Part shown: positions 10,201 to 18,198 of the stretch, piece after piece | Position numbering within the stretch: the first letter of the stretch is position 1 | Layout: every line of letters starts with the position of its first letter | NCBI GenBank assembly: GCA_963663735.2 | Contig: CAXXHN010000001.1 | Location: 1,798,001-1,862,000, forward strand | DNA from: G963663735 sp963663735 | GTDB taxonomy: Bacteria; Acidobacteriota; UBA6911; RPQK01; JAPXNP01 | DNA length: 64,000 bases | Reading direction: 5' to 3' | Translations under genes and position numbers: made by a program | The notes under the pieces: model-generated | What the model saw: the letters and a program-made list of their open reading frames with translations, nothing else | What the model was told of the DNA's origin: nothing | The model's database searches: none

Positions 10201-10258
10201 AACCTTGCTCTTTGTTCCGGTGCTGTACACTATCATCACCAGGGAGAAACAGAAGTGA
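7205..10258 (+). CDS. RND family efflux pump, first subunit (AcrB/HAE-like)
   Basis: 1017 aa, the usual length for an RND pump. It starts with the typical FSIRRPVTVTMLFV first helix, has two large periplasmic loops, and six-helix bundles around residues 330-500 and 850-1010. Transmembrane helix 4 carries MLVDNSIVVLE: one Asp followed by Asn instead of the AcrB Asp-Asp pair. The helix-10 Lys position reads VVNNSIVLID. These variants are common in MdtB/MdtC-like and other two-pump systems. It is the middle gene of an overlapping three-gene operon and shares 4 bp with each neighbour. Substrates are unknown; drugs, bile-like lipids or metabolites are possible. Confidence 0.9.
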   Translation: MKIVEFSIRRPVTVTMLFVAIAVFGIVSYDQLALNLLPEISYPTLTIRTNYEAAAPAEVEKLISQPIENAVGVVENVVRVSSVSKPEVSDVILEFGWNTQMDFAGLEVREKLDMVNLPLDAGDPILLRYDPSTDPIMRVSVTGSDRLAMVRYLCEDFIRPDVESIAGVAAVNVSGGLEDEVYIELDEQKIASLNLSITSITNALSQENINTTGGTLREGEGKYMVRTLNEFKTVDEINKIIVAIRDRAPVRLGDVGNASRGYKEREIITRINGQESVQIAVFKAADANTVSVAAEVREKLAELQKSYEGKSEPLQFDVVFDQSGFIKQSVDEVLNTALIGGILAVVILFLFLRSLKSTLIISLSIPLSVVATFFLMYTSEVSLNIMSLSGLALGIGMLVDNSIVVLESIYRYAKLGYGPREAANRGASEVGHAVIASTMTTICVFAPIVFVEGIAGQLFADQALTVTFSLGASLVVAIMLIPMLASLGDKEELKHIDEETVVESRMESLPFYVKPYIWFLTKVLKARLLAVGVALALFVGSVYLIQGLGSELIPEISQGEFLIDYELPPGTALEETSKRLVAVEKYLAETPEIASFYTIVGSGNQSGVSAVEEREYIGQTLAVLQPGILHESESLVMEKVRSEIREVPSVKTNFSKPTLFSFKTPIEIELQGYNLNGLKIHANRIKEAIINIPGLRDVKASTEGANPEVHIIFDRLKLSSYGLNISTVANLVRNKVQGEVPTEFREGDRNIEIRVRVREQDRRSIEALRELSLDLPAGGVIRLNSVAEITLEEGPVEIRRIGPQRAAVITANISGRDLSSVVSDIETAIDSLQLPSDFTTYIGGQSEERAVAFKSMLFAIILAIFLVYLVMASQFESLIQPFIIMFAIPFALIGVALALVMTGQIVNIVVLIGIVVLAGIVVNNSIVLIDYTNQLRRTGQDKFTAVKNACAVRIRPILMTTTTTVLGLAPMAFSWGEGAELRVPLAITVIGGLVVSTLLTLLFVPVLYTIITREKQK

Positions 10259-13200
10259 ACGTATCTGAGTATTCAGTAAAACGTCCGGTAACAGTTTTAA
10301 TGGCCACCATTTCGGTCCTGGTTCTGGGCTACATTTCTTTGACCAGGCTTCCCCTGGCTCTAATGCCGGAAATGCAGTCTTCTCATTTAAGGGTGCAGGT
10401 TGATTATCCTTCCTCCTCACCGGAAGAGATTGAGCGCATCATTTCCAGGCCGCTTGAAGAGTACCTCAGCACCCTTAATGGACTTGAAACCATCAGTGCC
10501 TACTCACGAACTTCAGGAGCCAATATTTCTCTGGAATTCGTCGACGGAATGGATATGGATATCGTATCACTGGAGGTCAGGGACAGGATTGACCAGGCCC
10601 GGGGTGATTTGCCTGATGATGTGGAAAGGATCATGATCAGGAGGTGGCAGACCACCGACATGCCTGTCTTTAGATTTGCAATCGGCTGGACCGGAGATAA
10701 AGACAGCCTTTACCGGGTGGTAGATGAAATCATCAGCCGCAGAATCGAACGCATCAGCGGCGTCGCCAGCCTGGACTTGAGGGGGGCCGATGAAAAGCAG
10801 ATCATCGTTGAAGTTGATGATGGTCTTCTCCAGGCCTATGGGATTGATTCCTACACCCTTTCCCAGGCGCTGAACAGTAATAATATAAGCCTGACCGGCG
10901 GGTATATTATATCCGGAGAAAAGAAATATACCCTCAGGAGCATTGGGGAATACACCACAATTGAAGACATTAAAGGTGTTCCCCTGACCAAAAACGGATT
11001 GACGATCGGGGATGTCGCCCAGGTAAGGTTTGATTTTCCGAAGCAGTATAATTTCTCCCGCCTGAATGGGGAAGATGCGGTCACGATGATGGTCTACAAG
11101 GCCTCAACCGCGAATGTTGTAGCCGTTTGTAAGGGTATCCGGAAAGAACTGGAAGCAATTCAGGAGATTCCGTCTCTTCAAGGCCAGCTTACTATCCAGA
11201 TTTATGACGACATGTCCCAGCAGATCCTGGATACTTTGAATGACCTGAAAACCGCCGGGATCTTTGGCGGCGTGCTGGCCATGATCATCCTTTTCTTTTT
11301 CCTGATGAAGGTGCGCAGTACCTTGATTATTGGAATGGCTATTCCGGTTTCGATTGTTTTTACTTGTGCCTTCCTTTTCCTGATGAGGGTCATTGCCGGT
11401 TCAGATATAACGCTGAATACCATATCACTGATGGGGATGATGGTAGCGGTAGGCATGCTGGTGGATAACAGCGTGGTCGTGCTGGAGAATATATTCAGAT
11501 ACAGGCAGGATAAGGGCTTGCCTGCCGTGCAGGCGGCGATCCGCGGCAGCAAGGAAGTAAGCGTAGCGATAATGGCTTCGACCAGTACCAGTGTCGTTGT
11601 ATTCGCCAGCTTTCTTTTTATGCCCAACGGGATCTCCGGACGGTTTATGCGGGATTTTGGAATTACCGTATCCGTGGCCCTGGTTGCTTCATTTGTCGTG
11701 GCCGTGACTATCGTTCCCATGGTGGCCAGCCGGATATTTGCCGGAGATGAGAAGCCCAAACAGAGATTCATACTCAGGATGGAAGCCGGATACAGGTGGA
11801 TTATGCGTGCCTTCCTGAGATTTCGTTTTATCTCCCTGATCATGATGGCAATTCTTGGATTTTTAGCCTACTATCTTTTTTCCAATATTGCGAGGGAGTT
11901 CTATCCTAATGTTGCCGAAAGAGAGATAGAGTTCAACGTCCTGCTCGAAAGATCGTTTTCCCTGGACGATATGGTGAAGGTTTATTCACAGCTTGAAAAC
12001 CTGCTGCTTGAACATAAAGAGGAACTGGAAATAAATTCCATTTCCTCACGTTTCAGCAATAATTCAACCCGGCGGGGCCAGTACTGGGGAAATCTGAGTA
12101 TTATCCTGACCGAGGAAGGGGATATGACCCCAACTCTTGAATTGCGGGAAAAGATTGAAAAGATGTTTCCGGTCACACCTGGAGTTGAATACCGCCTGGG
12201 AAGGATGCGACGTATGGGTGGCGGGTCTGAAATGGGTATTTCGCTGGAAGTAACTGGAGATGATCCTGCAATCCTGGAGATATGGGCGAATGTTATAAAA
12301 AGCAAGCTGGAACAGATTCCGGGTTTGACCAATGTCCAGACCAGCCTGGAAACCGGCGACGATGAAATTCATTTTTCGGCAGACCGGGAAAAGCTGGAAA
12401 AGTTCGGCCTTAGTTCCCGGAGCGTTGCCCAGACTGTTTCTTCAGCCCTCAGTTCCCGGGCTGCCACCAGAGTCAAGGGGGACAATGGCGAAATTGATGT
12501 TATTGTCTATCTGCGCGGAGAAAATGAGATCAGCCTGAGTGAGTTGATGAATATCAATTTGCAGAACAGGAGCGGAGAGATGGTCCCGATCCATTCTGTG
12601 GTGGATTTCGAATACGCCAAAGGGCCTTCCGCCCTGGAGAGGGAAAACCGGAAGATGTCAGTGGATGTCACCGCGGATACTGAAAAGGGAGGCTCATTCT
12701 TTGCTTCCCAGCAGGTCCAGCAGGTACTTTCTGAGCTGAAAATGCCTCCAGGTTATACCTGGTCAATGGGACGCGGATTCAGAGATGCCAGGCAGGGAGA
12801 GCAGGAAAGCCTGTTCTCAATTTACCTGGCCCTGGCGTTCATGTACATCATCATGGCCTCGCTGTTTGAGAATTTCATTCATCCTTTGACAATTCTCTGC
12901 ACGGTTCCCTTTTCAATAATTGGAGTAGCCTGGGTTTTCTGGGCGACAGGTACCCCGCTCAGCCAGATGGCCTATCTGGGCATTCTAGTGCTATTCGGAA
13001 TCGTGGTGAATAACGGCATCATACTGCTTGACCACATTAACTTCCTACGCCACAGCGGGGAGAGCCGCACCGAAGCTATTATCCAGGGAGGAAGCGACCG
13101 CCTGCGGCCAATCCTGATGACGGCCTTAACTTCCATTTCCGGAATGCTGCCGCTGGTCCTTCCCTTTATTTTCCCGACCATCTTCGGTGGAGGAACTGGA

Positions 13201-13392
13201 TCTGAATACTGGAAACCAGTCAGCCTGGCGGTTATTGGCGGAATGACTACTTCAACTTTTCTGACCCTGCTGATTTTGCCACCGGTTTATTCCTACATGG
13301 ATGACCTGAGCCAGGGAGTCATGTGGGTCGCCATAAGGATTGCCAATCCCGGGATGCTTCTGCCCGCACGGTGGAAAATGTCTAACCGTTAG
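10255..13392 (+). CDS. RND family efflux pump, second subunit
   Basis: 1045 aa starting at GTG 10255, which overlaps the previous stop (GTGA). It has the same RND layout as its neighbour: EYSVKRPVTVLM in helix 1, MLVDNSVVVLENIF in helix 4, VVNNGIILLDHIN in helix 10. The two pumps differ clearly in sequence, so this is an old pair, as in the heteromeric MdtBC pump, not a recent duplication. Together with the adaptor they should form one tripartite exporter. No TolC-like outer-membrane gene is present nearby, so the channel must be encoded elsewhere. Confidence 0.9.
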   Translation: MNVSEYSVKRPVTVLMATISVLVLGYISLTRLPLALMPEMQSSHLRVQVDYPSSSPEEIERIISRPLEEYLSTLNGLETISAYSRTSGANISLEFVDGMDMDIVSLEVRDRIDQARGDLPDDVERIMIRRWQTTDMPVFRFAIGWTGDKDSLYRVVDEIISRRIERISGVASLDLRGADEKQIIVEVDDGLLQAYGIDSYTLSQALNSNNISLTGGYIISGEKKYTLRSIGEYTTIEDIKGVPLTKNGLTIGDVAQVRFDFPKQYNFSRLNGEDAVTMMVYKASTANVVAVCKGIRKELEAIQEIPSLQGQLTIQIYDDMSQQILDTLNDLKTAGIFGGVLAMIILFFFLMKVRSTLIIGMAIPVSIVFTCAFLFLMRVIAGSDITLNTISLMGMMVAVGMLVDNSVVVLENIFRYRQDKGLPAVQAAIRGSKEVSVAIMASTSTSVVVFASFLFMPNGISGRFMRDFGITVSVALVASFVVAVTIVPMVASRIFAGDEKPKQRFILRMEAGYRWIMRAFLRFRFISLIMMAILGFLAYYLFSNIAREFYPNVAEREIEFNVLLERSFSLDDMVKVYSQLENLLLEHKEELEINSISSRFSNNSTRRGQYWGNLSIILTEEGDMTPTLELREKIEKMFPVTPGVEYRLGRMRRMGGGSEMGISLEVTGDDPAILEIWANVIKSKLEQIPGLTNVQTSLETGDDEIHFSADREKLEKFGLSSRSVAQTVSSALSSRAATRVKGDNGEIDVIVYLRGENEISLSELMNINLQNRSGEMVPIHSVVDFEYAKGPSALERENRKMSVDVTADTEKGGSFFASQQVQQVLSELKMPPGYTWSMGRGFRDARQGEQESLFSIYLALAFMYIIMASLFENFIHPLTILCTVPFSIIGVAWVFWATGTPLSQMAYLGILVLFGIVVNNGIILLDHINFLRHSGESRTEAIIQGGSDRLRPILMTALTSISGMLPLVLPFIFPTIFGGGTGSEYWKPVSLAVIGGMTTSTFLTLLILPPVYSYMDDLSQGVMWVAIRIANPGMLLPARWKMSNR

Positions 13393-13624
13393 CAGATGTA
13401 ACAGATTCCGCGGATAAAGTCTTGATGTTGTAGATAGATCTCCTGCCTGTTTCTCCCGGTAAGACTCATTAGTTTTCCCGGGAGAAAGTTTCCGGATAAC
13501 AGCCTGGTGAGATTCTTGTGGGTAGAGCCTGCCTGGAACAGGCACAGGCTGAATCCATCGGTTAGCGGTTTCTGGAACCCGTTACCTGTGAAGCGCTGCC
13601 ATTTTGGTGCTATGATTGTCGGCA

Positions 13625-14173
13625 ATGAGAGAAGAATGGTGGCGGAAGAAAGTGGAGGAAATCCTGATCCCTGAAGATCAGATACAACGCAGGGTTGCCG
13701 AACTGGCGGACAGGATTTCAGACGACTACCAGGGGCACAGCCCGATAGTGGTAGGGGTAATGCGCGGAGCAGGTGTGTTCCATGCTGACCTGATTCGCAG
13801 GATCAGCCTGAAAATATCCATAGACTATATCTCTGTCAGCAGTTATGGTGACAACACCCTGAGTTCAGGAGAAGTACAACTGGTCAAGGATTTGAAAATG
13901 GCGGTTGAAGGAGAACACGTGATCCTGGTTGAGGACATTGTTGACACCGGGCTCACCCTCGGTTTCCTGACCCGCCTGTTCTCAGCCCGTAATCCTGAAT
14001 CACTTAAGGTATGCAGCCTTCTTTCCAAACCAGCCTGCCGCAAGATTGATGTGAATATTGATTACCTGGGTTTCGAAATTCCCGACAGGTTTGTAGTAGG
14101 ATATGGACTGGACTACAGGCAGAAATACCGGAACCTGCCATTCCTGGCAGTGTTGAGCGAAGTAGAGGAGTAA
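13625..14173 (+). CDS. hpt: Hypoxanthine phosphoribosyltransferase
   Basis: 182 aa from ATG 13625; an in-frame TTG three codons upstream is also possible, and neither has a strong ribosome binding site. The type I PRTase PRPP-binding motif is clear (VILVEDIVDTGLTL), as are the flexible-loop region (SVSSYGDNT) and the C-terminal purine-binding segment (GFEIPDRFVVGYGLDY). It converts hypoxanthine or guanine plus PRPP to IMP or GMP in the cytoplasm for purine salvage. Followed closely by gmd, with a hairpin between them. Confidence 0.92.
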   Translation: MREEWWRKKVEEILIPEDQIQRRVAELADRISDDYQGHSPIVVGVMRGAGVFHADLIRRISLKISIDYISVSSYGDNTLSSGEVQLVKDLKMAVEGEHVILVEDIVDTGLTLGFLTRLFSARNPESLKVCSLLSKPACRKIDVNIDYLGFEIPDRFVVGYGLDYRQKYRNLPFLAVLSEVEE

Positions 14174-14192
14174 GCCCGTGAAAAATACGGGC
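14174..14192 (+). other. Intercistronic hairpin between hpt and gmd
   Basis: GCCCGT (14174-14179) and ACGGGC (14187-14192) form a perfect 6-bp stem with a loop of GAAAAAT, directly after the hpt stop codon. No T-run follows, so it is not a standard terminator; it may be a partial attenuator or an RNA-processing site. Confidence 0.5.
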
Positions 14193-14206
14193 CAGAGGGA
14201 ACAGAT

Positions 14207-15181
14207 ATGAAAAAGCGCGCATTAATTACTGGCATTACAGGGCAGGATGGATCTTACCTGGCGGAGCATCTTCTGGAACAAGGTTATGATGTCTATGGAA
14301 TTGTACGCAGGGTAGCCTTTGAAGACCCGGAGCACAGGATGTGGAGACTGCAGGAGATCCAGGATGACCTGAACCTGGAAGGAGCATCCATGGAGAGCTA
14401 CGCCAGCATTTTCAAGGTGATTCGCCGGGTCAAACCCAATGAAGTATACCACCTGGCCGCCCAGAGTTTCGTGAGTTACTCCTTCGAAGATGAGTTTTCC
14501 ACCATGAGTACCAATATCAACGGAACTCATTTTGTACTGTCAGCGATCAGGGAACTGTGTCCCGATTGCAGGTTCTATTTTGCCGGTTCCAGTGAAATGT
14601 TCGGAAGGGTCAGGGAGACGCCCCAGGACGAAGCAACTCCTTTCCACCCCCGGTCTGCTTACGGCATTTCCAAGGTGGCCGGTTTTGAACTGACCCGCAA
14701 TTATCGGGAAGCATACGGGCTGCATGCCTCTTCCGGAATCCTCTACAACCACGAGTCCCCGCGCCGCGGCCATGAGTTTGTCACCAGGAAGATAACCAGG
14801 GGTGTAGCCAGGATCAAAGCCGGGGAAATGAGTGAACTGAGGCTTGGTAACCTGGATGCAAAAAGGGACTGGGGTCATGCCGCAGATTATGTCAAGGCAA
14901 TGTGGCTGATGCTGCAGCAGGACCAGCCTGACGATTACGTGATCGCCGCCGGGGAATGCCATAGCGTGCGTGAATTTGTAGAAATAGCCTTTGCTGAAGC
15001 CGGGCTGGACTATAGAGATTACGTAGTGGTTGATAAAAAGTTTTTCCGCCCCGCCGAAGTAGACATCCTCCTTGGCAACTGCACCAAAGCGCAGAAAATC
15101 CTGGGTTGGAAATATAAACGCAGCTTCGAAGACCTGGTCAGGGAAATGGCACAGGCTGACCTTAAGTCAATTGTCAGTTGA
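14207..15181 (+). CDS. gmd: GDP-mannose 4,6-dehydratase
   Basis: 324 aa extended short-chain dehydrogenase. The N-terminal NADP motif TGITGQDGSYLAEHLLEQGY is characteristic of GMD, and the catalytic Tyr-x3-Lys is in SAYGISKVAG. The HESPRRGHEFVTRKI segment is the GDP-sugar-binding signature. It converts GDP-D-mannose to GDP-4-keto-6-deoxy-D-mannose, the precursor of GDP-fucose, rhamnose or perosamine for surface polysaccharide. No fucose synthase (fcl) or perosamine aminotransferase is adjacent, so the final sugar is unknown. Its stop codon lies inside a short 7-bp-period repeat. Confidence 0.93.
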   Translation: MKKRALITGITGQDGSYLAEHLLEQGYDVYGIVRRVAFEDPEHRMWRLQEIQDDLNLEGASMESYASIFKVIRRVKPNEVYHLAAQSFVSYSFEDEFSTMSTNINGTHFVLSAIRELCPDCRFYFAGSSEMFGRVRETPQDEATPFHPRSAYGISKVAGFELTRNYREAYGLHASSGILYNHESPRRGHEFVTRKITRGVARIKAGEMSELRLGNLDAKRDWGHAADYVKAMWLMLQQDQPDDYVIAAGECHSVREFVEIAFAEAGLDYRDYVVVDKKFFRPAEVDILLGNCTKAQKILGWKYKRSFEDLVREMAQADLKSIVS

Positions 15182-15189
15182 CGATTCAG
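15169..15189. repeat. Degenerate 7-bp-period repeat across the gmd stop codon
   Basis: Three consecutive heptamers (AATTGTC at 15169, AGTTGAC at 15176, GATTCAG at 15183) match the TTG-core heptamer pattern seen elsewhere in this window. The gmd TGA (15179-15181) is part of the second unit. Confidence 0.4.
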
Positions 15190-15459
15190 TGGCAGAAACT
15201 TCCAGCTTTGTGACAATCACGGGCAGCAGGGAACTCAGGGATATCTTGGTCGGGAAGCCGGAATAGGTATCAGAACGGGAATGAGAGTGGCACCAGCCAC
15301 TGGACTGAAAAATTCCCTCCGGAGTTTATCAGCCAGCCGTATGATTTTTACTCTACTCGGTTGGAGGGTGAATTATCCTGCTTGGAGAAAATGAACAACA
15401 ATAATGTTACAGCTTTTATTCTGGACTTTGCCGCCTGGCGGTACTGGAGACAATTCGGT

Positions 15460-16863
15460 ATGCGATACAGGAAAATTCTGATGCCTGCCATACTATTTCT
15501 GTTTGTAGCCGGAGTTGATCACAGTTCAGCTGCTGATCCTCCTGGAAACGATTCCATCATCACCTTCAAGAAGAATGGCGGCTGGTGCTGGTACCAGGAC
15601 CCCAGGGCCGTCGTAGATGAAGACTTCCTGGTTTTCGGTTCAGTTGCTGCAGTTGACAGGGACGGTTCAGATGCCGGGGACATCGAAGTTACATCCTGTG
15701 ACATTTCTACATCTGAATTTAAGCATTTCAAGCTTCACCCGCGACTCCAGCCGGATGACCACGATGTGCCTGCTTTCCTGCTGCTTCCCGATGGGCGTGT
15801 CCTGGCCAGTTATATGACCCATGGGAAAGATCGGCTGATGCGGTGGCGGATCGGCAGTCAGCCAGAGAGCATAGAGGCCTGGAGTGAGGAGTATACTGTT
15901 GATGCCGGAGCTGACCTTAGTTATTCCAACCTTTTTATGCTGAGGGGGGAACAGAACAGGATCTATAATTTTCACCGGGGTGTCGGCTGGAATCCAAATT
16001 TTATGATTAGCGACGACCTGGGAAAGAGCTTCTGTTATGGAGGAAGGCTTCTGAACTGGCCACGGCCCGAAAAGGGAGAAGCCGGATACAGCGGTTTAGG
16101 CGGAGGGAGGCCTTACCTGAAATACGCCTCCGATGGGATTAGCACCATTCACTTCATTACTACCGAAGACCATCCACGAGCCTTTGACAACAGCATTTTT
16201 CACGGTTTTATCAGGATGGGAAAAGTTTATGGAAGCGATGGCAAAGAACTGCATGTTTTGTCTCCTGACCCTGGCAGTGGGGTTATGGTGAATTCCCTGA
16301 CCCGAGTTTTTCAGGGAGACCAGGACAATGTGGCCTGGACCGTTGATCTGGAACTGGATGAACAGGGCTATCCCTGTGCTGTTTTCTCCGTTCAGAAAAA
16401 CAGCAGCCAATGGAAACAAGTGGCTGGCAGGGGAGGACTGGATCATCGCTACTATTACGCTCGCTGGGACGGGAGTAAATGGCATGTACATGAAATGGCC
16501 TATGCCGGAACTAGACTTTATTCCCGGGAAGATGATTATACCGGGCTTGCCGCCCTGGATCCCCGGGACAGGTCTGTTGTGTACATCTCCACCAATGCTG
16601 ATCCTGAAACAGGAGACCCGCTGATAAGCGGCCTGGACGGGGAGAGGCACCGGGAGATATTCAGGGGTGACACTCCTGATGGAGGAGTGACCTGGAATTG
16701 GTCCGCGATAACCCGGGATTCAGATGCGGATAATATCAGGCCCATAGTACCCAATGGAAGCACAGACCGGGAAATAGTCCTCTGGCTGAGGGGAAAATAT
16801 TACTCCTACACCAGTTATGATATGGATATTGTAGGGATAGCGGGTTTTCGACCCGCGAAGTAG
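15460..16863 (+). CDS. Secreted BNR-4 family protein (possible polysaccharide lyase or glycan hydrolase)
   Basis: 467 aa from ATG 15460, chosen because GGAGA lies 9 bases upstream and it gives a good signal peptide (MRYRKILMPAILFLFVAG, cleavage near SSA-AD). Upstream in-frame starts at 15361 and 15391 would bury the signal. The mature protein opens with GGWCWYQDPRAVV, the hallmark of the BNR_4 (PF15892) beta-propeller family, and continues with repeated Asp-rich blades. The fold is shared with some ulvan and rhamnogalacturonan lyases; activity on an acidic polysaccharide is a reasonable guess only. The last codons (AGFRPAK and the TAG stop) fall within REP-like hairpin sequence. Confidence 0.7.
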   Translation: MRYRKILMPAILFLFVAGVDHSSAADPPGNDSIITFKKNGGWCWYQDPRAVVDEDFLVFGSVAAVDRDGSDAGDIEVTSCDISTSEFKHFKLHPRLQPDDHDVPAFLLLPDGRVLASYMTHGKDRLMRWRIGSQPESIEAWSEEYTVDAGADLSYSNLFMLRGEQNRIYNFHRGVGWNPNFMISDDLGKSFCYGGRLLNWPRPEKGEAGYSGLGGGRPYLKYASDGISTIHFITTEDHPRAFDNSIFHGFIRMGKVYGSDGKELHVLSPDPGSGVMVNSLTRVFQGDQDNVAWTVDLELDEQGYPCAVFSVQKNSSQWKQVAGRGGLDHRYYYARWDGSKWHVHEMAYAGTRLYSREDDYTGLAALDPRDRSVVYISTNADPETGDPLISGLDGERHREIFRGDTPDGGVTWNWSAITRDSDADNIRPIVPNGSTDREIVLWLRGKYYSYTSYDMDIVGIAGFRPAK

Positions 16864-16883
16864 CTGGAGCTTTCAGCTTCTGG
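16840..16883. repeat. REP-like hairpins covering the end of the BNR_4 gene
   Basis: GCGGGT (16840-16845) pairs with ACCCGC (16851-16856) around a TTTCG loop. After GAA comes GTAG (16860-16863) and a decayed copy of the GCTGGAGC hairpin found as REP elements near 61 kb. The gene's TAG stop is the TAG of that GTAG head. A related GCGGGT/ACCCGC hairpin follows citrate synthase at 52611. Confidence 0.5.
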
Positions 16884-17096
16884 ATACTCACCGGGGAGTG
16901 TAGAGGTCTTTTACCCCATGACAGTTAATGTCGACTGTTCCCTGGTCATCAATATAGATGAGAAAAACATCGGGCCCTTCACCCCTGCCCGCGTAAAGTG
17001 AGGACAGAAATAACCCGGCGGCCTATAAGGATGAATGAACTTGTCAGGATATACCTGAATTTCATCAGGAAAGCTTTTCGATTTTTCGGACAGGGT

Positions 17097-17969
17097 TTAG
17101 AAATTAAGCGCCAGTATGGACATCGGGTCAATTCTCTGACCCAGCAATTTAACTGTCCAGTGCAGGTGGGGTCCGGTAACGCGTCCGGTTGAGCCCACGA
17201 GTCCGATCACCTCTCCCTGTGTGACCAGATCCCCGGCTTTGACCTTGATTGCTGACAGGTGGCAGAAATAGGAAATCATCCCATACCCATGATCAATCAT
17301 GATGGTGTTCCCGGCGAAATACAGCTCTTCAGTCAATATCACTTTCCCTGCGGCTGGATTTTTTACAGGGGTGCCGACCGCTCCCCGCAGGTCGATTCCA
17401 GAGTGGGGGCTGCGAGGCTGGTCATTAACAAAATTTTTTCTGCCGAAAGGGCTGGTGACCCCTCCAGGGACAGGTTTTATAAAATCACCTGTCCAATATT
17501 TCCGGGGAGTGTTCAGGGTAAATAATTCCTTGGTTACGGCTGCTTCCCGGTTGATCCTCTCCATCTCTTCCTGGGGAGGCGATACGTATTTCCGGTCCAC
17601 CTTGAGGCGCCTTTCTGCGAAATCCTTCCCCGCGACTTTCAGGGGATAGGTTTTTTCTGCAGCAGGCGGCCCTGAATTCCCCTTCCAGGCCTTGACTCGC
17701 ACGTTGTAGGCGCCAGGTTTGCAGGCCAGGTCAATAGCAATCATGCCCTTCCAGAGGCGGTCGTTTCCGGAAGGGAAGAGTCGGAACTCTTTGCCAAATA
17801 CAGTGGCTGTTACCTGGTCAAGAGGGATATCTGAAGCAACGGAAAGCAGAACTGCTTCCCCCTGGGAGACAGAGCGGGCCTTGTGGGAGATCTCCAGGGA
17901 TGGGGCCGAAAGCAGGGGTGTTATAAGCAAAACCCAAGGAATAATTGGAAAAAGCATTTTTAAATTCAT
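17097..17969 (-). CDS. Secreted M23-family (LytM) peptidoglycan endopeptidase
   Basis: 290 aa with an N-terminal signal peptide (hydrophobic residues 4-21, cleavage near LSA-PS). An Ig-like beta domain spans about residues 25-115. The C-terminal peptidase domain has the zinc ligands of M23 enzymes: His and Asp in SPHSGIDLRG and HLH in GPHLHWTVKLLG, with HLSAIKVKAGD between. The family cuts peptidoglycan cross-links or acts as amidase activators when ligands are lost; all expected ligands are present here, so it should be active. Convergent with the BNR_4 gene. Confidence 0.88.
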   Translation of the reverse strand: MNLKMLFPIIPWVLLITPLLSAPSLEISHKARSVSQGEAVLLSVASDIPLDQVTATVFGKEFRLFPSGNDRLWKGMIAIDLACKPGAYNVRVKAWKGNSGPPAAEKTYPLKVAGKDFAERRLKVDRKYVSPPQEEMERINREAAVTKELFTLNTPRKYWTGDFIKPVPGGVTSPFGRKNFVNDQPRSPHSGIDLRGAVGTPVKNPAAGKVILTEELYFAGNTIMIDHGYGMISYFCHLSAIKVKAGDLVTQGEVIGLVGSTGRVTGPHLHWTVKLLGQRIDPMSILALNF

Positions 17970-18116
17970 ATCAGGATCTCATTCATCAGTCATTAAAATT
18001 ATTGGGGATACCGGATAATCATAACCTGAAGATATGAAGCATATGGATCAGGCGAGTCCGATATTAATGGAGATTCAGTATAGAACCGCAGGATGTTCAG
18101 GATTTTGTCATTAATG

Positions 18117-18154
18117 AGAAAGCGAAGGACTGGTCGCCCGATCCTCCGCTTTCT
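18117..18154 (-). terminator. Possible terminator after the beta-helix gene
   Basis: AGAAAGCG (18117-18124) pairs with CGCTTTCT (18147-18154), and an inner AGGA/TCCT extends the stem. It lies 45 bp past the stop of the minus-strand gene that ends at 18199. There is no strong T-run, so the call is moderate. Confidence 0.4.
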
Positions 18155-18198
18155 GTGCATGCAGTAACTCTTCTTCAAGAGAAATGAAACCGCGAGGG

